DNA from: an uncultured Arsenicibacter sp.
GTDB lineage: Bacteria; Bacteroidota; Bacteroidia; Cytophagales; Spirosomataceae
Assembly (NCBI RefSeq): GCF_945952095.1
Contig: NZ_CAMFHL010000008.1
Span: forward strand, 1-64,000
Direction of reading: 5' to 3'
Length of the DNA: 64,000 bases
The translations under genes and the position numbers were made by a program. This document shows positions 1-9,570 of the stretch, piece by piece. Below the pieces are notes generated by a model. That model was not told where the DNA came from. It made no database searches and saw only the letters and a list, made by a program, of their open reading frames with translations. Positions within the stretch are counted from its first letter, which is position 1, and each line of letters starts with the position of its first letter.

Positions 1-465
1 ATTGAAGGCTACGAATACAATGTTGCCGATTACCTACTGAAACCTATTTCGTTTGACCGGTTCCTGAAAGCCGTACAGAAAGCTGCCCAAATGGCCGGAG
101 CCGCTCTCAATCCGGTGCTTCCGGATACCGCAACGGGCCAGAGTCCCGCTACACAACCGGACTTTATTTTTGTTAAAACCGAATACAAGTTGCAGCGTAT
201 TAACCTGCCGGATATTTTGTATATCGAAGGGCTGAAAGACTACCTGTCTATTTATACAACAACCGGACGTATTCTGGCTTTACAAACAATGAAAAACATG
301 GATGAAAAGTTACCGCCGGATAGTTTTATGCGCGTCCATAAATCCTACATCATTGCCCTGAAAAAAATCGACTCTATCGAACGAAACCGGATCTATATCG
401 GCAAAACAATCATTCCGGTCGGAGATACATTCCGTGATGATTTTTATAAACGAATTGACCTATAA
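1..465 (+). CDS. LytTR-family response regulator, C-terminal part (5' end outside window)
   Basis: The reading frame is open from base 1, so the gene begins upstream of the window. The first residues (IEGYEYNVADYLLKPISF) are the end of a receiver domain, with the conserved Lys-Pro of its last strand. After a linker of about 25 residues comes a LytTR DNA-binding domain, recognisable from FIFVKTEYKLQRI, DILYIEGLKDYLSIY, FMRVHKSYIIAL and the final I.IG...IPVGDTFRD. Family knowledge: such regulators work with LytS-type membrane kinases and bind DNA through the LytTR domain. The partner is not visible here. The internal ATG at 91 is not a real start, because the receiver sequence continues upstream of it. 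Confidence 0.9.
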   Translation: MEGYEYNVADYLLKPISFDRFLKAVQKAAQMAGAALNPVLPDTATGQSPATQPDFIFVKTEYKLQRINLPDILYIEGLKDYLSIYTTTGRILALQTMKNMDEKLPPDSFMRVHKSYIIALKKIDSIERNRIYIGKTIIPVGDTFRDDFYKRIDL

Positions 466-664
466 CGTATACAATTAACTTTACCCTTTATTTACGGGTA
501 ACTACTTCACGCTGAACGACTCCAATAATTGCCAAAGCAATTATTTTATTAAACATTATTAAGTAATAACTGTAATAAAAACAGAATAATACTATAGATT
601 AATTATTTATTAAAATACGACTTTATTTTTACCCGAATTTTTAACCTAAAAATCACGTGTAAAG

Positions 665-3600
665 ATGAAAGTTATTTTACGATTCTACTTCATCATCGCT
701 GCGTGGCTGATTACTTCGGTGGCATATGCCCAGAATCAAACCGTTACCGGCCGTATTACATCGGCTGAAGACGGCAGTAGTTTACCGGGAGTTTCAGTTG
801 CAGTAAAAGGACAATCACGGGGAGTTGTTTCCGACGCTTCGGGCAATTACCGGATCGCTGTTCCGTCCACATCAACCCTTGTGTTCAGCTTTATCGGCTT
901 CAACACGGTTGAGGAAGTTGTGGGCTCCCGCACAACACTCGACGTAACCCTCCAAACCAGTGTGCGTAACCTCTCTGAGGTGATCGTGACCGGCTTCGGT
1001 TCGCAGATCAAGCGCGACGTAACGGGTAACATCGCCAAAGTCCGGACATCCGAAATTCAGGATATGCCGGTGGCAACGTTCGACCAGGCCATTCAGGGTA
1101 AAGCGGCCGGGGTTCAGGTAAACGCCGGTTCGGGTAAACTGGGTCAGGGGATTCAGATCCGCGTCCGGGGCCAGTCGTCGGTATCCGCGTCGAACCAGCC
1201 GCTGTACGTCATCGACGGGATTCCGGTAACCACCGATAACCTGGCCCTGTCAGGCGGTGCGACAAACCCGCTGTCGGACATCAACCCGCAGGACATTGAA
1301 TCGATTGAAATCCTGAAAGATGCCTCAGCCGCCGCTATTTACGGATCACGGGCCGCCAACGGGGTTGTGCTGATCACGACCAAACGCGGTAAGGCCGGTC
1401 GTACCAATGTGACGTTCGGTGCGCAGTACGGTGCCAGCACACCAAGCCGTAAGCTGGAGTTTCTGAATACCCAGCAATACGTTGATTTCTACCTGAAAGC
1501 GGCCGGCAACTCCGACCGGATTGAAGGGTATGATGTCAACGATCCGGATTCGTACACAACGTACATGAAAAGCTTCTTCGAGGCGCAGAGCCTTGGTACG
1601 TTCGGTACGGCCAATCAGGTAAGCACTAACTGGGGCGATCTGGCCTATCAGGATGCACCGTTCCAGCAGTATGACCTGAACCTGAACGGTGGCAACGAAA
1701 AAACTTCGTTCTACATCTCGGGCCAGATTCTGGACCAGAAAGGGATTCTGGTCGGTAACCAGCTGGGCCGGATGTCGGGCCGCATTAACCTTGACCACCG
1801 CGTATCCGACAAGTTCCGGATTGGCTTCAACACCGGCAACAGCCGCACCCTGAACCAGCGGATTTCGGGTGACCGCCAATTTGACAACCCGATGCAGATG
1901 GTGGCCCTGCCGCCAATGACACCGTCTACTGACCCGGAAACAGGCTTACCAGTAGGTACACCTCCCGGCGACATCAGCATTCCGGTATATTATAACCCGT
2001 TGATTAACATTGGTAACGCTTACTATAACACCACTGTTTACCGGAACATCAGCAGCATTTACGGCCAGCTGGAAATTGCGCGGGGCCTTTCGTTCCGCAC
2101 TGAACTGGGTGTTGACGTGCTGAATCAGCAGGAAGAACTGTATTATAACAGCAAAACGCAGCGCAACTTCGGTGCCCCGCAAGGGCTTGGCCAGAACCGC
2201 TATGTACGGGTTGAGAACTACAACACCAACAACTTCTTCAGCTACAACAAGTCGTTTGGCAAGAGTGTCATCGACGGTACGCTGGGCTTGTCATATCAGC
2301 AGTCGCAGAGCAAGACCAACTTTATCGAAGGCCGTGACTTCCCGTCGGATGCTTACCGGATGATTGCCAGTGCGGCAAAATATTCATCGGGCAGCTCATC
2401 GCAGACCGACTACCGCTTCCTGTCGTACTTTGCCCGTGCCAATTACAAATTTGCTGATCGGTATCTGATTGGTGCAAGCGCCCGTGTCGATGGCTCGTCG
2501 CGTTTCGGCCGTGAAAACCGGTATGGTTTCTTCCCGGCAGCCTCGGTAGGCTGGGTGATTACGGAAGAAGATTTCCTGAAAAATAACGGAACATTCAGCT
2601 TCCTGAAACTGCGGGCCAGCTACGGCCGGACCGGTAACGCCGAGATCGGTAACTTCCCGCAACTGGGTCTGTTCATCGGTGACGCCAGCTACGGTGCACT
2701 GCCGGGCCAGCGTCCATCCCAACTGGCCAACCCGAACCTAAGCTGGGAAACAACCGACCAGGCCGATATCGGGCTTGATTTTGGTATCCTGAACAACCGG
2801 ATCAATGGTGAGCTGGATTACTACAACAAACAGACAACGGGTCTCCTCCTGAACGTAAACGTACCGGGTACGTCCGGTTTTGCTACCCAGTACCGCAACG
2901 TAGGTAAACTGGAAAACAAGGGGATTGAAGTGGTGCTGAATACCGACAACATCGTCGGAGCGTTCAAATGGAAAACCAGCCTCAACTTTGCTGCTAACCG
3001 CAACAAAATCAAGGACCTGCAAACCCAGATCATCGAAGGTGGTCTGAACAACATGAGCCGCGCCGTTGAAGGCCAGCCGCTGGGCGTGTTCTTCACGGCA
3101 GAGTATGCCGGTGTTGATCCGGCAAACGGTAATGCCCTCTGGTACAAAAACACGCAGAACACCGATGGTTCACTTGACCGCACAACGACCAGCGTATACA
3201 GCCAGGCGCAGCGTGTTATTGTCGGTAATCCGATGCCGAAATGGCAGGGTGGTATCACCAACACCTTCAGCTACAAAGGTTTTGACCTGAGCGTGTTCTT
3301 CAACGCCGTGGTTGGCAACAAGCTGAACTTCTACGGTGTAGGCCGCTATTCATCGGCAAACGGCCGTTTCGAAGACAACCAGACAGTGAACCAGCTGGCC
3401 GCATGGACCAAAGAAAATCCGAACACCAACGTACCGGAAGCCCGGCTGTATTATAACAACGGTGCTCAGCCATCCAGCCGCTTCGTTGTTGACGGTTCAT
3501 ACGTACGTCTGCGGAACGTGACGCTCGCTTATAACGTACCGAAAACGCTGCTGAGCAAAATCAAAATGAACAGCGCCCGGCTCTTCGTTACCGGCCAGAA

Positions 3601-3742
3601 CCTGCTGACATTCACCAAATACGTAGGCTGGGATCCGGAAGTAAACGCCGATGACGTGGTGTCGAACATCGCGCAGGGCTATGACTTCTATACGGCACCA
3701 CAGGCACGGACTATCACAGGTGGGGTAACTATCGGCTTCTAA
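665..3742 (+). CDS. SusC/RagA-family TonB-dependent outer-membrane transporter
   Basis: The product has 1025 residues. An N-terminal signal peptide ends near VAYAQ (about residue 23). Next comes a carboxypeptidase-regulatory-like domain (about 25-105; TVTGRITSAEDG, SLPGVSVAVKG). Then a TonB plug (about 115-240) carries the SusC signatures LYVIDGIPV, IEILKDASAAAIYGSRAANG and VVLITTKRG. The rest is a long beta-barrel ending in a C-terminal Phe (GGVTIGF). Family knowledge: SusC proteins import oligosaccharides or other large nutrients across the outer membrane together with a SusD lipoprotein, which is encoded 21 bp downstream. No glycoside hydrolase lies beside the pair, so the substrate cannot be named. 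The 199-bp AT-rich stretch upstream should hold the promoter, but no convincing box was found. Confidence 0.95.
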   Translation: MKVILRFYFIIAAWLITSVAYAQNQTVTGRITSAEDGSSLPGVSVAVKGQSRGVVSDASGNYRIAVPSTSTLVFSFIGFNTVEEVVGSRTTLDVTLQTSVRNLSEVIVTGFGSQIKRDVTGNIAKVRTSEIQDMPVATFDQAIQGKAAGVQVNAGSGKLGQGIQIRVRGQSSVSASNQPLYVIDGIPVTTDNLALSGGATNPLSDINPQDIESIEILKDASAAAIYGSRAANGVVLITTKRGKAGRTNVTFGAQYGASTPSRKLEFLNTQQYVDFYLKAAGNSDRIEGYDVNDPDSYTTYMKSFFEAQSLGTFGTANQVSTNWGDLAYQDAPFQQYDLNLNGGNEKTSFYISGQILDQKGILVGNQLGRMSGRINLDHRVSDKFRIGFNTGNSRTLNQRISGDRQFDNPMQMVALPPMTPSTDPETGLPVGTPPGDISIPVYYNPLINIGNAYYNTTVYRNISSIYGQLEIARGLSFRTELGVDVLNQQEELYYNSKTQRNFGAPQGLGQNRYVRVENYNTNNFFSYNKSFGKSVIDGTLGLSYQQSQSKTNFIEGRDFPSDAYRMIASAAKYSSGSSSQTDYRFLSYFARANYKFADRYLIGASARVDGSSRFGRENRYGFFPAASVGWVITEEDFLKNNGTFSFLKLRASYGRTGNAEIGNFPQLGLFIGDASYGALPGQRPSQLANPNLSWETTDQADIGLDFGILNNRINGELDYYNKQTTGLLLNVNVPGTSGFATQYRNVGKLENKGIEVVLNTDNIVGAFKWKTSLNFAANRNKIKDLQTQIIEGGLNNMSRAVEGQPLGVFFTAEYAGVDPANGNALWYKNTQNTDGSLDRTTTSVYSQAQRVIVGNPMPKWQGGITNTFSYKGFDLSVFFNAVVGNKLNFYGVGRYSSANGRFEDNQTVNQLAAWTKENPNTNVPEARLYYNNGAQPSSRFVVDGSYVRLRNVTLAYNVPKTLLSKIKMNSARLFVTGQNLLTFTKYVGWDPEVNADDVVSNIAQGYDFYTAPQARTITGGVTIGF

Positions 3743-3763
3743 ACCATCAACGACTCAGAGATC

Positions 3764-5113
3764 ATGAAAAATAGTATAAAAATATGGTTACTGGCCGGTA
3801 CTAGCCTGTTTATGGTGGAGGCCTGCGATAGCCGTCTTGACGTTAAGCCGACGCAGAACATCGAAGAAACCAATGCGTTACTGACCGAACAGGATGTGCA
3901 GATTACCCTGCAGGGAGCCTATGACGGGCTTAGCAGTGTAAACCTGTACGGTGGTGCCATTCAGTATTCCGGCGAATTTCTGGGCGACGACCGTGAAGTT
4001 ATCTTCGGCGGTACGTACTCGACACTCGACGAAATCTGGCGCAAAACCATTACGCCGTCAAATACCGTTGTGCGTGACATCTGGCTGAGCGCCTACAACA
4101 CCATCAACCGCGCCAACAACGTACTGGCGGGTCTGGATAAGGTTGGGACCGCTAACCGCGCCGGTATTGAAGGGCAGGCCCTGTTTATCCGCGGCAGCCT
4201 GTATTTTGAACTGGTCCGGCTGTTTGCTAAACAGTGGAACGACGGCACCAACACAGCCAATCCGGGCGTACCGCTTATTCTGACGCCAACGCGCGACATC
4301 ACAACGGCCGATTACAAAGCCCGTAACACGGTGGCCGAAGTATACACCCAGATCATTGCCGACCTGACAAAGGCTGAGCAAAGCCTGACCAACAGCGCCG
4401 GCAGCGGCTATGCGACGAAAAATGCTGCGTCTGCCCAACTGGCCCGCGTTTACCTGCAACAGGCCAATTATGCCGGTGCCCGCGATGCCGCCAACCGCGT
4501 CATTCAGACCGGCGTAAATACGCTGAACCCGGATTTTACGAAAATTTACGCTGATGCCTCATCGGGATCGGAACTGATTTTCAAGATTCTGGTATCGGAA
4601 CAGGATGGTGCCAACGACCTGAATACATTTTATGCGTCATCCGTTAATCAGGGGCGTGGCGACGTACGGGTACAGTCGAAACACCTGGCGCTGTATACCA
4701 CGGGCGACGTGCGGGGAACGTTCTTTAACCGTGCCAGCAACAACACGTTTACCAGCAAATACAACGATCAGTTCGGCGATGTGCCGGTGATCCGTGTTAC
4801 AGAAATGTACCTGACACGCGCCGAAGCTAATTTCCGTCTGGGCACCACAACCGGTGCTACACCGCTGGCCGACATCAATGCCATCCGGACACGGGCGGGC
4901 TTACCGGCCCTGACAACGGCTCAGCTGACGCTGGATGCCATCCTGAAAGAACGCCACCTCGAACTGGCTTTCGAAGGACAGCAGATCCATGACGTGAAGC
5001 GCACGGCCGGCCGCGTCGGTACGGTTGCCTTCAGCGCCAACAACCTCGTGATGCCGATTCCGCAGCGCGAAATTGATACGAACAAACAGCTCGTGCAGAA
5101 TCCGGGGTATTAA
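3764..5113 (+). CDS. SusD/RagB-family nutrient-binding outer-membrane lipoprotein
   Basis: The product has 449 residues. A lipoprotein signal peptide has its lipobox Cys at residue 21 (MVEAC). It is followed by the typical SusD start (DSRLDVKPTQNIEE) and TPR-like helices (YNTINRANNVLAGL, ALFIRGSLYFELVRLF). The C-terminal RagB/SusD part carries VIRVTEMYLTRAEANFRLG and ILKERHLELAFEGQQIHDVKR and ends in NPGY. It is the surface-exposed partner that caps the SusC channel. The gap to susC is only 21 bp, so the two are almost certainly one transcript. At 449 residues it is on the short side for the family. Confidence 0.95.
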   Translation: MKNSIKIWLLAGTSLFMVEACDSRLDVKPTQNIEETNALLTEQDVQITLQGAYDGLSSVNLYGGAIQYSGEFLGDDREVIFGGTYSTLDEIWRKTITPSNTVVRDIWLSAYNTINRANNVLAGLDKVGTANRAGIEGQALFIRGSLYFELVRLFAKQWNDGTNTANPGVPLILTPTRDITTADYKARNTVAEVYTQIIADLTKAEQSLTNSAGSGYATKNAASAQLARVYLQQANYAGARDAANRVIQTGVNTLNPDFTKIYADASSGSELIFKILVSEQDGANDLNTFYASSVNQGRGDVRVQSKHLALYTTGDVRGTFFNRASNNTFTSKYNDQFGDVPVIRVTEMYLTRAEANFRLGTTTGATPLADINAIRTRAGLPALTTAQLTLDAILKERHLELAFEGQQIHDVKRTAGRVGTVAFSANNLVMPIPQREIDTNKQLVQNPGY

Positions 5114-5146
5114 TTTCCCTGATTGCGGCGTAAGCATGCTTCGTTT

Positions 5147-5179
5147 AGTGGTGGCACGACTAATAGTCGTGCCACCACT
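5147..5179. repeat. REP-like palindrome, copy 1
   Basis: Perfect inverted repeat with 15-bp arms (agtggtggcacgact) and a 3-nt loop (aat). It is followed by TTTT, so it could also end the susCD transcript. Closely related copies lie at 9468-9500, 21372-21431 and 44944-44976, always between genes. Confidence 0.85.
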
Positions 5180-5214
5180 TTTCATTTATGCCTGTAAAAT
5201 CCGGCTGAGAGCGT

Positions 5215-5222
5215 TATCTTTG
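5215..5222 (+). promoter_or_regulatory. Bacteroidota -7 box (TATCTTTG) for asnS
   Basis: Exact match to the Bacteroidota -7 consensus TAnnTTTG, 33 bp before the asnS ATG. No clear -33 TTG is seen at the usual distance. Confidence 0.45.
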
Positions 5223-5254
5223 CGCCACGAAAAACAATCCGTAAGTCATTCCGA

Positions 5255-6724
5255 ATGAGTTATCTGCCAATTAAACAATTACTGCAAACAGCACCAACCG
5301 GCCAGACGGTTACCGTAAAAGGCTGGGTACGGACTAAACGTGAAAGTAAAAATGCCGTTTTCATTGCGATCAATGACGGCTCAACGATCCATAATATTCA
5401 GGCTGTAGCAGAACCAGATCAGTTACCGGAAGAAACCCTGAAACTGATAACAACTGGTTCCTGCGTCGCAGTGGAAGGCAATCTGATTGAGTCATTAGGC
5501 TCAGGACAGGCCGTTGAAGTAAAGGTAGTTAACGTAACGGTTTACGGTACGGCCGACCCTGAAAAGTACCCGCTGCAACCGAAAAAGCACTCACTGGAAT
5601 TCCTGCGTGAGATTGCTCACCTGCGTCCGCGGACAAATACGTTCAGTGCCATTCTGCGGATTCGTCATGCGCTGGCGTTTGCCGTTCATAAGTATTTTAA
5701 CGACAACGGATTCTATTACCTGAACACCCCGATTGTTACTGCGTCGGATGCCGAAGGTGCCGGTGAGATGTTCCGCGTAACGACCCTGGACCCGATCAAT
5801 CCGCCACGGACCGAAGACGGTAAGGTCGATTACAGCCAGGATTTCTTCGGCCGCGAAACAAACCTGACCGTTTCGGGGCAGCTCGAAGGCGAACTGGGGG
5901 CGATGGCACTGGGCAAAATCTATACGTTCGGGCCGACGTTCCGGGCCGAAAACTCAAACACCACCCGCCACTTAGCGGAGTTCTGGATGATTGAGCCCGA
6001 AATGGCATTCTTTGAGCTGGAAGACAACATGAATCTGGCCGAAGATTTCGTAAAGACCGTGATCCGGTATGCGCTTGACAACTGCGCCGACGACCTGGCT
6101 TTCCTCGAAAACCGCCTGAAAGAAGAAGAAAAGAATAAGAAGAAGGAAGAGCAAAGCGACATGACGCTGATCGAAAAACTGCGTTTTGTGGTTGATAATG
6201 ACTTTGTTCGCCTGAAATATACGGATGCCATCGATATTCTGCTGAACTCGAAGCCGGCGAAAAAAGGCCAGTTTCAGTATGACGTGGCGTGGGGCATTGA
6301 CCTGCAGTCGGAGCATGAGCGTTACCTGGTTGAGAAGCACTTCAAAAAACCGGTTATCCTGACCAACTATCCGCGGGCCATCAAAGCCTTCTACATGAAG
6401 CAGGACGAGGAACCGGCGACCAACGCCCGCGGCGAGGTGTTCGGCCCGACTGTCCGGGCGATGGATGTACTGTTTCCGGGCATCGGCGAAATCATCGGCG
6501 GCTCGCAGCGGGAAGAAGATCTCGACAAACTGGTCGCCCGTATGGAAGAAGTCGGTATTGAGCCGGAAGCGATCTGGTGGTACCTGGATACCCGCCGGTT
6601 CGGCACCGCGCCACACGCAGGGTTCGGCCTCGGCTTCGAGCGGCTGGTCCTGTTCGTGACCGGCATGGGCAACATCCGCGATGTTATCCCATTCCCGCGG
6701 ACACCGAAATCGGCTGAATTCTAA
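5255..6724 (+). CDS. asnS: Asparagine--tRNA ligase
   Basis: The 489-residue class IIb aminoacyl-tRNA synthetase charges tRNA(Asn) with asparagine in the cytoplasm. An N-terminal OB-fold anticodon-binding domain (about 1-105; VTVKGWVRTKRESKNAVFIAI) precedes the catalytic core. Class II motif 2 is FRAENSNTTRHLAEFWMIE. Motif 3 is GFGLGFERLVLFVTGMGNIR, followed by DVIPFPRTP at the C-terminus. A lysine/glutamate-rich insertion (EEEKNKKKEEQ) sits near residue 290, followed by about 100 residues before motif 3, as is common in Bacteroidota AsnRS. Asn rather than Asp specificity is judged from the overall resemblance to AsnRS. It is a single gene with its own likely promoter at 5215-5222. Confidence 0.95.
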   Translation: MSYLPIKQLLQTAPTGQTVTVKGWVRTKRESKNAVFIAINDGSTIHNIQAVAEPDQLPEETLKLITTGSCVAVEGNLIESLGSGQAVEVKVVNVTVYGTADPEKYPLQPKKHSLEFLREIAHLRPRTNTFSAILRIRHALAFAVHKYFNDNGFYYLNTPIVTASDAEGAGEMFRVTTLDPINPPRTEDGKVDYSQDFFGRETNLTVSGQLEGELGAMALGKIYTFGPTFRAENSNTTRHLAEFWMIEPEMAFFELEDNMNLAEDFVKTVIRYALDNCADDLAFLENRLKEEEKNKKKEEQSDMTLIEKLRFVVDNDFVRLKYTDAIDILLNSKPAKKGQFQYDVAWGIDLQSEHERYLVEKHFKKPVILTNYPRAIKAFYMKQDEEPATNARGEVFGPTVRAMDVLFPGIGEIIGGSQREEDLDKLVARMEEVGIEPEAIWWYLDTRRFGTAPHAGFGLGFERLVLFVTGMGNIRDVIPFPRTPKSAEF

Positions 6725-6754
6725 CCGGTTTACGGCGCTGATATTGTATTTTTT

Positions 6755-6782
6755 GTAGCGACAAGGCCTGCCTTGTCGCTAC
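6755..6782. repeat. REP-like palindrome of a second type
   Basis: Perfect inverted repeat with 13-bp arms (gtagcgacaaggc) and a 2-nt loop (ct), preceded by a T-run. It lies between asnS and nuoH and ends 30 bp before the first usable nuoH start codon. It may terminate asnS. Confidence 0.8.
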
Positions 6783-6811
6783 CTGTATAGATTCATTTAC
6801 TCCTTACCGTT

Positions 6812-7894
6812 TTGCTGGCATTACCGATCTTTCTGGCACTTTCATCCGGGTTTGTGGTTATCGGGGTTTACCTGGAACGAAAAATTTCGGCCTTCATTCA
6901 GGACCGCCTAGGCCCGATGGAAGTGGGAAAATGGGGCTTGTTGCAGTTATTTGCCGACTTACTCAAACTCCTTCAGAAAGAAGATATTGTGCCGGCCGCT
7001 GCCGACCGCAAGCTGTTTCTCTTCGCGCCTTCGGTCATTTTCGCCTCTGTATTTGCCGGTTTTGCCGTGATGCCGCTGACTCCCGATCTGCAGGGATCGG
7101 CCACCGCCGTCGGGGTGTTTTACCTGATGGCGATTGTATCCTTCGATGTGGTCGGTATTCTGATGGCGGGCTGGGGGTCCAACAACAAGTATTCGCTCCT
7201 GGGCGCGATGCGGTCCGTATCGCAGATTGTATCGTACGAAATTCCGCTTGGCCTTACCATTCTCTGTGTGGTGATGATCTGCCAGTCACTTAACCTGCAG
7301 GAGATCAGCTTTCAGCAGGGCATTTACACCTACGAGCCCAACTACCTGTTTGGTATAAAGGCGCTTGGCATCGACGTAACGGAATGGGGCGGCATTTTCA
7401 GCTGGAACATCCTCCGGAATCCGTTTCTGCTGATTGCCTACGTCATTTTCTTTATTGCTACGCTGGCCGAAGCCAACCGCGCGCCCTTCGACCTGCCCGA
7501 GGGCGAGTCCGAAATTGTTGCCGGTTTCAATACCGAATATTCCGGCATGCGTTTTGCGCTGCTGTTCCTGACCGAATATGCCATGATGCTGCTGGTTGCG
7601 TTTCTGGGCGCGATTCTGTTTCTGGGCAGCTGGAATACGCCGTTTCCGAACATCGGGCCGGTACGGCTTGCCGACTGGACCAGCGGTTCGCCCGGCACAG
7701 TCTGGGGTAACATAACGGGTGCGTTCTGGCTGCTGACCAAAGCCCTGCTGGCGATTTTGGTACAGATGTGGATCCGGTGGACATTCCCCCGCCTGCGGGT
7801 GGATCAGCTGATGTTTTTGTGCTGGAAAGTCCTGACACCCATTAGTATTCTGCTGCTGCTTATCTCCGGCGTCTGGCGCCTGCTGATGATCTGA
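6812..7894 (+). CDS. nuoH: NADH-quinone oxidoreductase subunit H (solitary)
   Basis: The product is a polytopic membrane protein of about 360 residues with about eight hydrophobic segments. NuoH signatures are YLERKISAFIQDRLGP, QLFADLLKLLQKED, SYEIPLGL, AEANRAPFDLPEGESE and FNTEYSGMRFALLFL. NuoH links the quinone pocket of complex I to the proton-pumping arm. Two things are odd. No other nuo gene lies nearby. There is also no ATG: after an in-frame TAG at 6788-6790 the only candidates are ATT at 6791 or TTG at 6812, so the N-terminus looks several residues short of the family norm. A REP-like palindrome sits directly upstream. The family call is certain; the exact start is not. Confidence 0.9.
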   Translation: MLALPIFLALSSGFVVIGVYLERKISAFIQDRLGPMEVGKWGLLQLFADLLKLLQKEDIVPAAADRKLFLFAPSVIFASVFAGFAVMPLTPDLQGSATAVGVFYLMAIVSFDVVGILMAGWGSNNKYSLLGAMRSVSQIVSYEIPLGLTILCVVMICQSLNLQEISFQQGIYTYEPNYLFGIKALGIDVTEWGGIFSWNILRNPFLLIAYVIFFIATLAEANRAPFDLPEGESEIVAGFNTEYSGMRFALLFLTEYAMMLLVAFLGAILFLGSWNTPFPNIGPVRLADWTSGSPGTVWGNITGAFWLLTKALLAILVQMWIRWTFPRLRVDQLMFLCWKVLTPISILLLLISGVWRLLMI

Positions 7895-7910
7895 TTTTGC
7901 TCAAAATCAG
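7891..7910 (+). terminator. Weak terminator hairpin after nuoH
   Basis: Inverted repeat ctgatttt / aaaatcag with a 4-nt loop, overlapping the nuoH stop codon. There is no clear T-run, so it is only a possible terminator. Confidence 0.35.
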
Positions 7911-8022
7911 CCAAATATTCTCATTATCACGTCCCGAATGAACTGTTTAGGGCTGATCTTGTTTTACTAGTATAAATACCGATCGGCGTTCCGGCAAAGA
8001 CCGGCATACGCCTGCTGACTAC

Positions 8023-9420
8023 ATGACATTTTCCCAACTTGGTCTGATAGACCCTATACTAAAAGCCCTCCGGGAGGAAGGCTACTCAACCCCCACTCCG
8101 ATTCAGCAACAAGCCATTCCGCTCGTGTTAGACGGTAACGACTTGTTAGGCGTTGCCCAGACCGGTACGGGTAAAACGGCTGCCTTTGCCATTCCGATGC
8201 TACAGCGCCTGAATGCGCAGCCACGCGCACAGAAAGGCGCGCGTCCGGTACGGGCATTAATTCTGACGCCAACCCGCGAGCTGGCGATTCAGATCGGCGA
8301 AAGCTTTACAGCCTATGGCCGCCACCTGCCGCTACGTCATACGGTGATTTTCGGCGGTGTGGGTCAACGCCCGCAAACCGACGCCCTCAAAGCCGGTATC
8401 GACGTTATCATTGCTACTCCGGGCCGTTTACTGGACCTGATGAATCAGGGCTATATCTCACTGAAAAGCCTGAATACGTTTGTTCTCGACGAGGCGGACC
8501 GCATGCTCGATATGGGCTTTGTGCACGACGTTAAGAAGGTGATTGCCAAACTACCGGCCGAACGTCAGTCGCTGTTCTTCTCGGCAACCATGCCGACCGA
8601 AGTGGCTAAACTGGCGAACAGCATCCTGTCGAATCCGGCACGGGTGGAAGTAACGCCGGTGTCATCAACCGCCGATACGGTTCAGCAAAAACTGTATTAC
8701 GTTGAAAAGAACGATAAGCGTAAGCTGCTTGCCTACCTGCTCGAAGATCAGTCGATAGCGTCGGCACTGGTCTTTACGCGTACCAAACACGGTGCCGACC
8801 GGGTAGCCAAAGACCTGGGTAAAGTCGGGGTTAAAGCGGAGGCTATTCATGGTAATAAATCGCAGACAGCCCGTCAGCGGGCACTGAACAACTTTAAGTC
8901 CGGACAAACCCGTGTACTGGTAGCTACTGATATTGCCGCCCGTGGCATCGACATTGACGAGCTCTCGCACGTAATTAACTACGAGCTGCCGAACATTCCG
9001 GAAACGTACGTACACCGCATCGGCCGGACCGGTCGGGCGGGTAACCGTGGTATGGCGTACTCGTTCTGCGACGGCGAAGAGCGCGCTTACCTGAAAGACA
9101 TTCAGAAGCTGATCGGTAAATCGATACCGGTTGCCGAAATAGCGAAAGGGCTGCTCCAAAGCCTGCCTGAACCGGCACCGGATGCTCCGCAGGCAAAACC
9201 AGCCGCGCAAAAACCTGCTCAGAAATCGGGACAACGGTCATTCGGCAAAGGCCAGGGCAACGGTCAAAAACCTTCCGGCGAGCGTCAGAAAGACGAAAAG
9301 CGGCAAGCACCTGCACAGGCAGCACCAACAGCCCGCTCCGGTGAATCCGGCACAACAGGCAATAAGTCGTCGCGCCCCTTCAAAAAATGGAACCGCCCCC
9401 GCTCAAAGCCGGTAGCGTAA
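8023..9420 (+). CDS. DEAD-box ATP-dependent RNA helicase (RhlE-like)
   Basis: The product has 465 residues. All core motifs are visible: Q motif (TPTPIQQQAIPLVL), Walker A (AQTGTGKTAAFAIP), PTRELAIQ, ATPGRLLDL, VLDEADRMLDMGF, SATMP in the first RecA domain, and VFTRTKHGAD, ATDIAARGIDI and HRIGRTGRAG in the second. From about residue 385 a low-complexity tail rich in Pro, Gln, Lys and Arg follows, as in RhlE-type helicases, and probably contacts RNA without fixed structure. Likely roles are ribosome assembly or RNA turnover. The gene stands alone, followed by a REP-like palindrome at 9468. Confidence 0.93.
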   Translation: MTFSQLGLIDPILKALREEGYSTPTPIQQQAIPLVLDGNDLLGVAQTGTGKTAAFAIPMLQRLNAQPRAQKGARPVRALILTPTRELAIQIGESFTAYGRHLPLRHTVIFGGVGQRPQTDALKAGIDVIIATPGRLLDLMNQGYISLKSLNTFVLDEADRMLDMGFVHDVKKVIAKLPAERQSLFFSATMPTEVAKLANSILSNPARVEVTPVSSTADTVQQKLYYVEKNDKRKLLAYLLEDQSIASALVFTRTKHGADRVAKDLGKVGVKAEAIHGNKSQTARQRALNNFKSGQTRVLVATDIAARGIDIDELSHVINYELPNIPETYVHRIGRTGRAGNRGMAYSFCDGEERAYLKDIQKLIGKSIPVAEIAKGLLQSLPEPAPDAPQAKPAAQKPAQKSGQRSFGKGQGNGQKPSGERQKDEKRQAPAQAAPTARSGESGTTGNKSSRPFKKWNRPRSKPVA

Positions 9421-9467
9421 GCCTTTTTTAAAAAACGGCCGTCGCACGGCGAAAGACAGAAAGAGCG

Positions 9468-9500
9468 AGTGGTGGCACGACTAATAGTCGTGCCACCACT
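9468..9500. repeat. REP-like palindrome, copy 2
   Basis: Identical in arms and loop to the copy at 5147-5179 (15-bp arms, loop aat) and also followed by TTTT. It lies between the convergent helicase and LytTR regulator genes. Confidence 0.85.
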
Positions 9501-9570
9501 TTTATATCCACCCCATCCGGAACAACCCAGCAACCATCAGAATCACCAGCAACAACCAGAACTATAAAAA

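Noticed and set aside
466..664. A promoter for susC in the AT-rich upstream region
   Set aside because: No TAnnTTTG box with a TTG at the right distance was found. The region is too AT-rich to call by eye.
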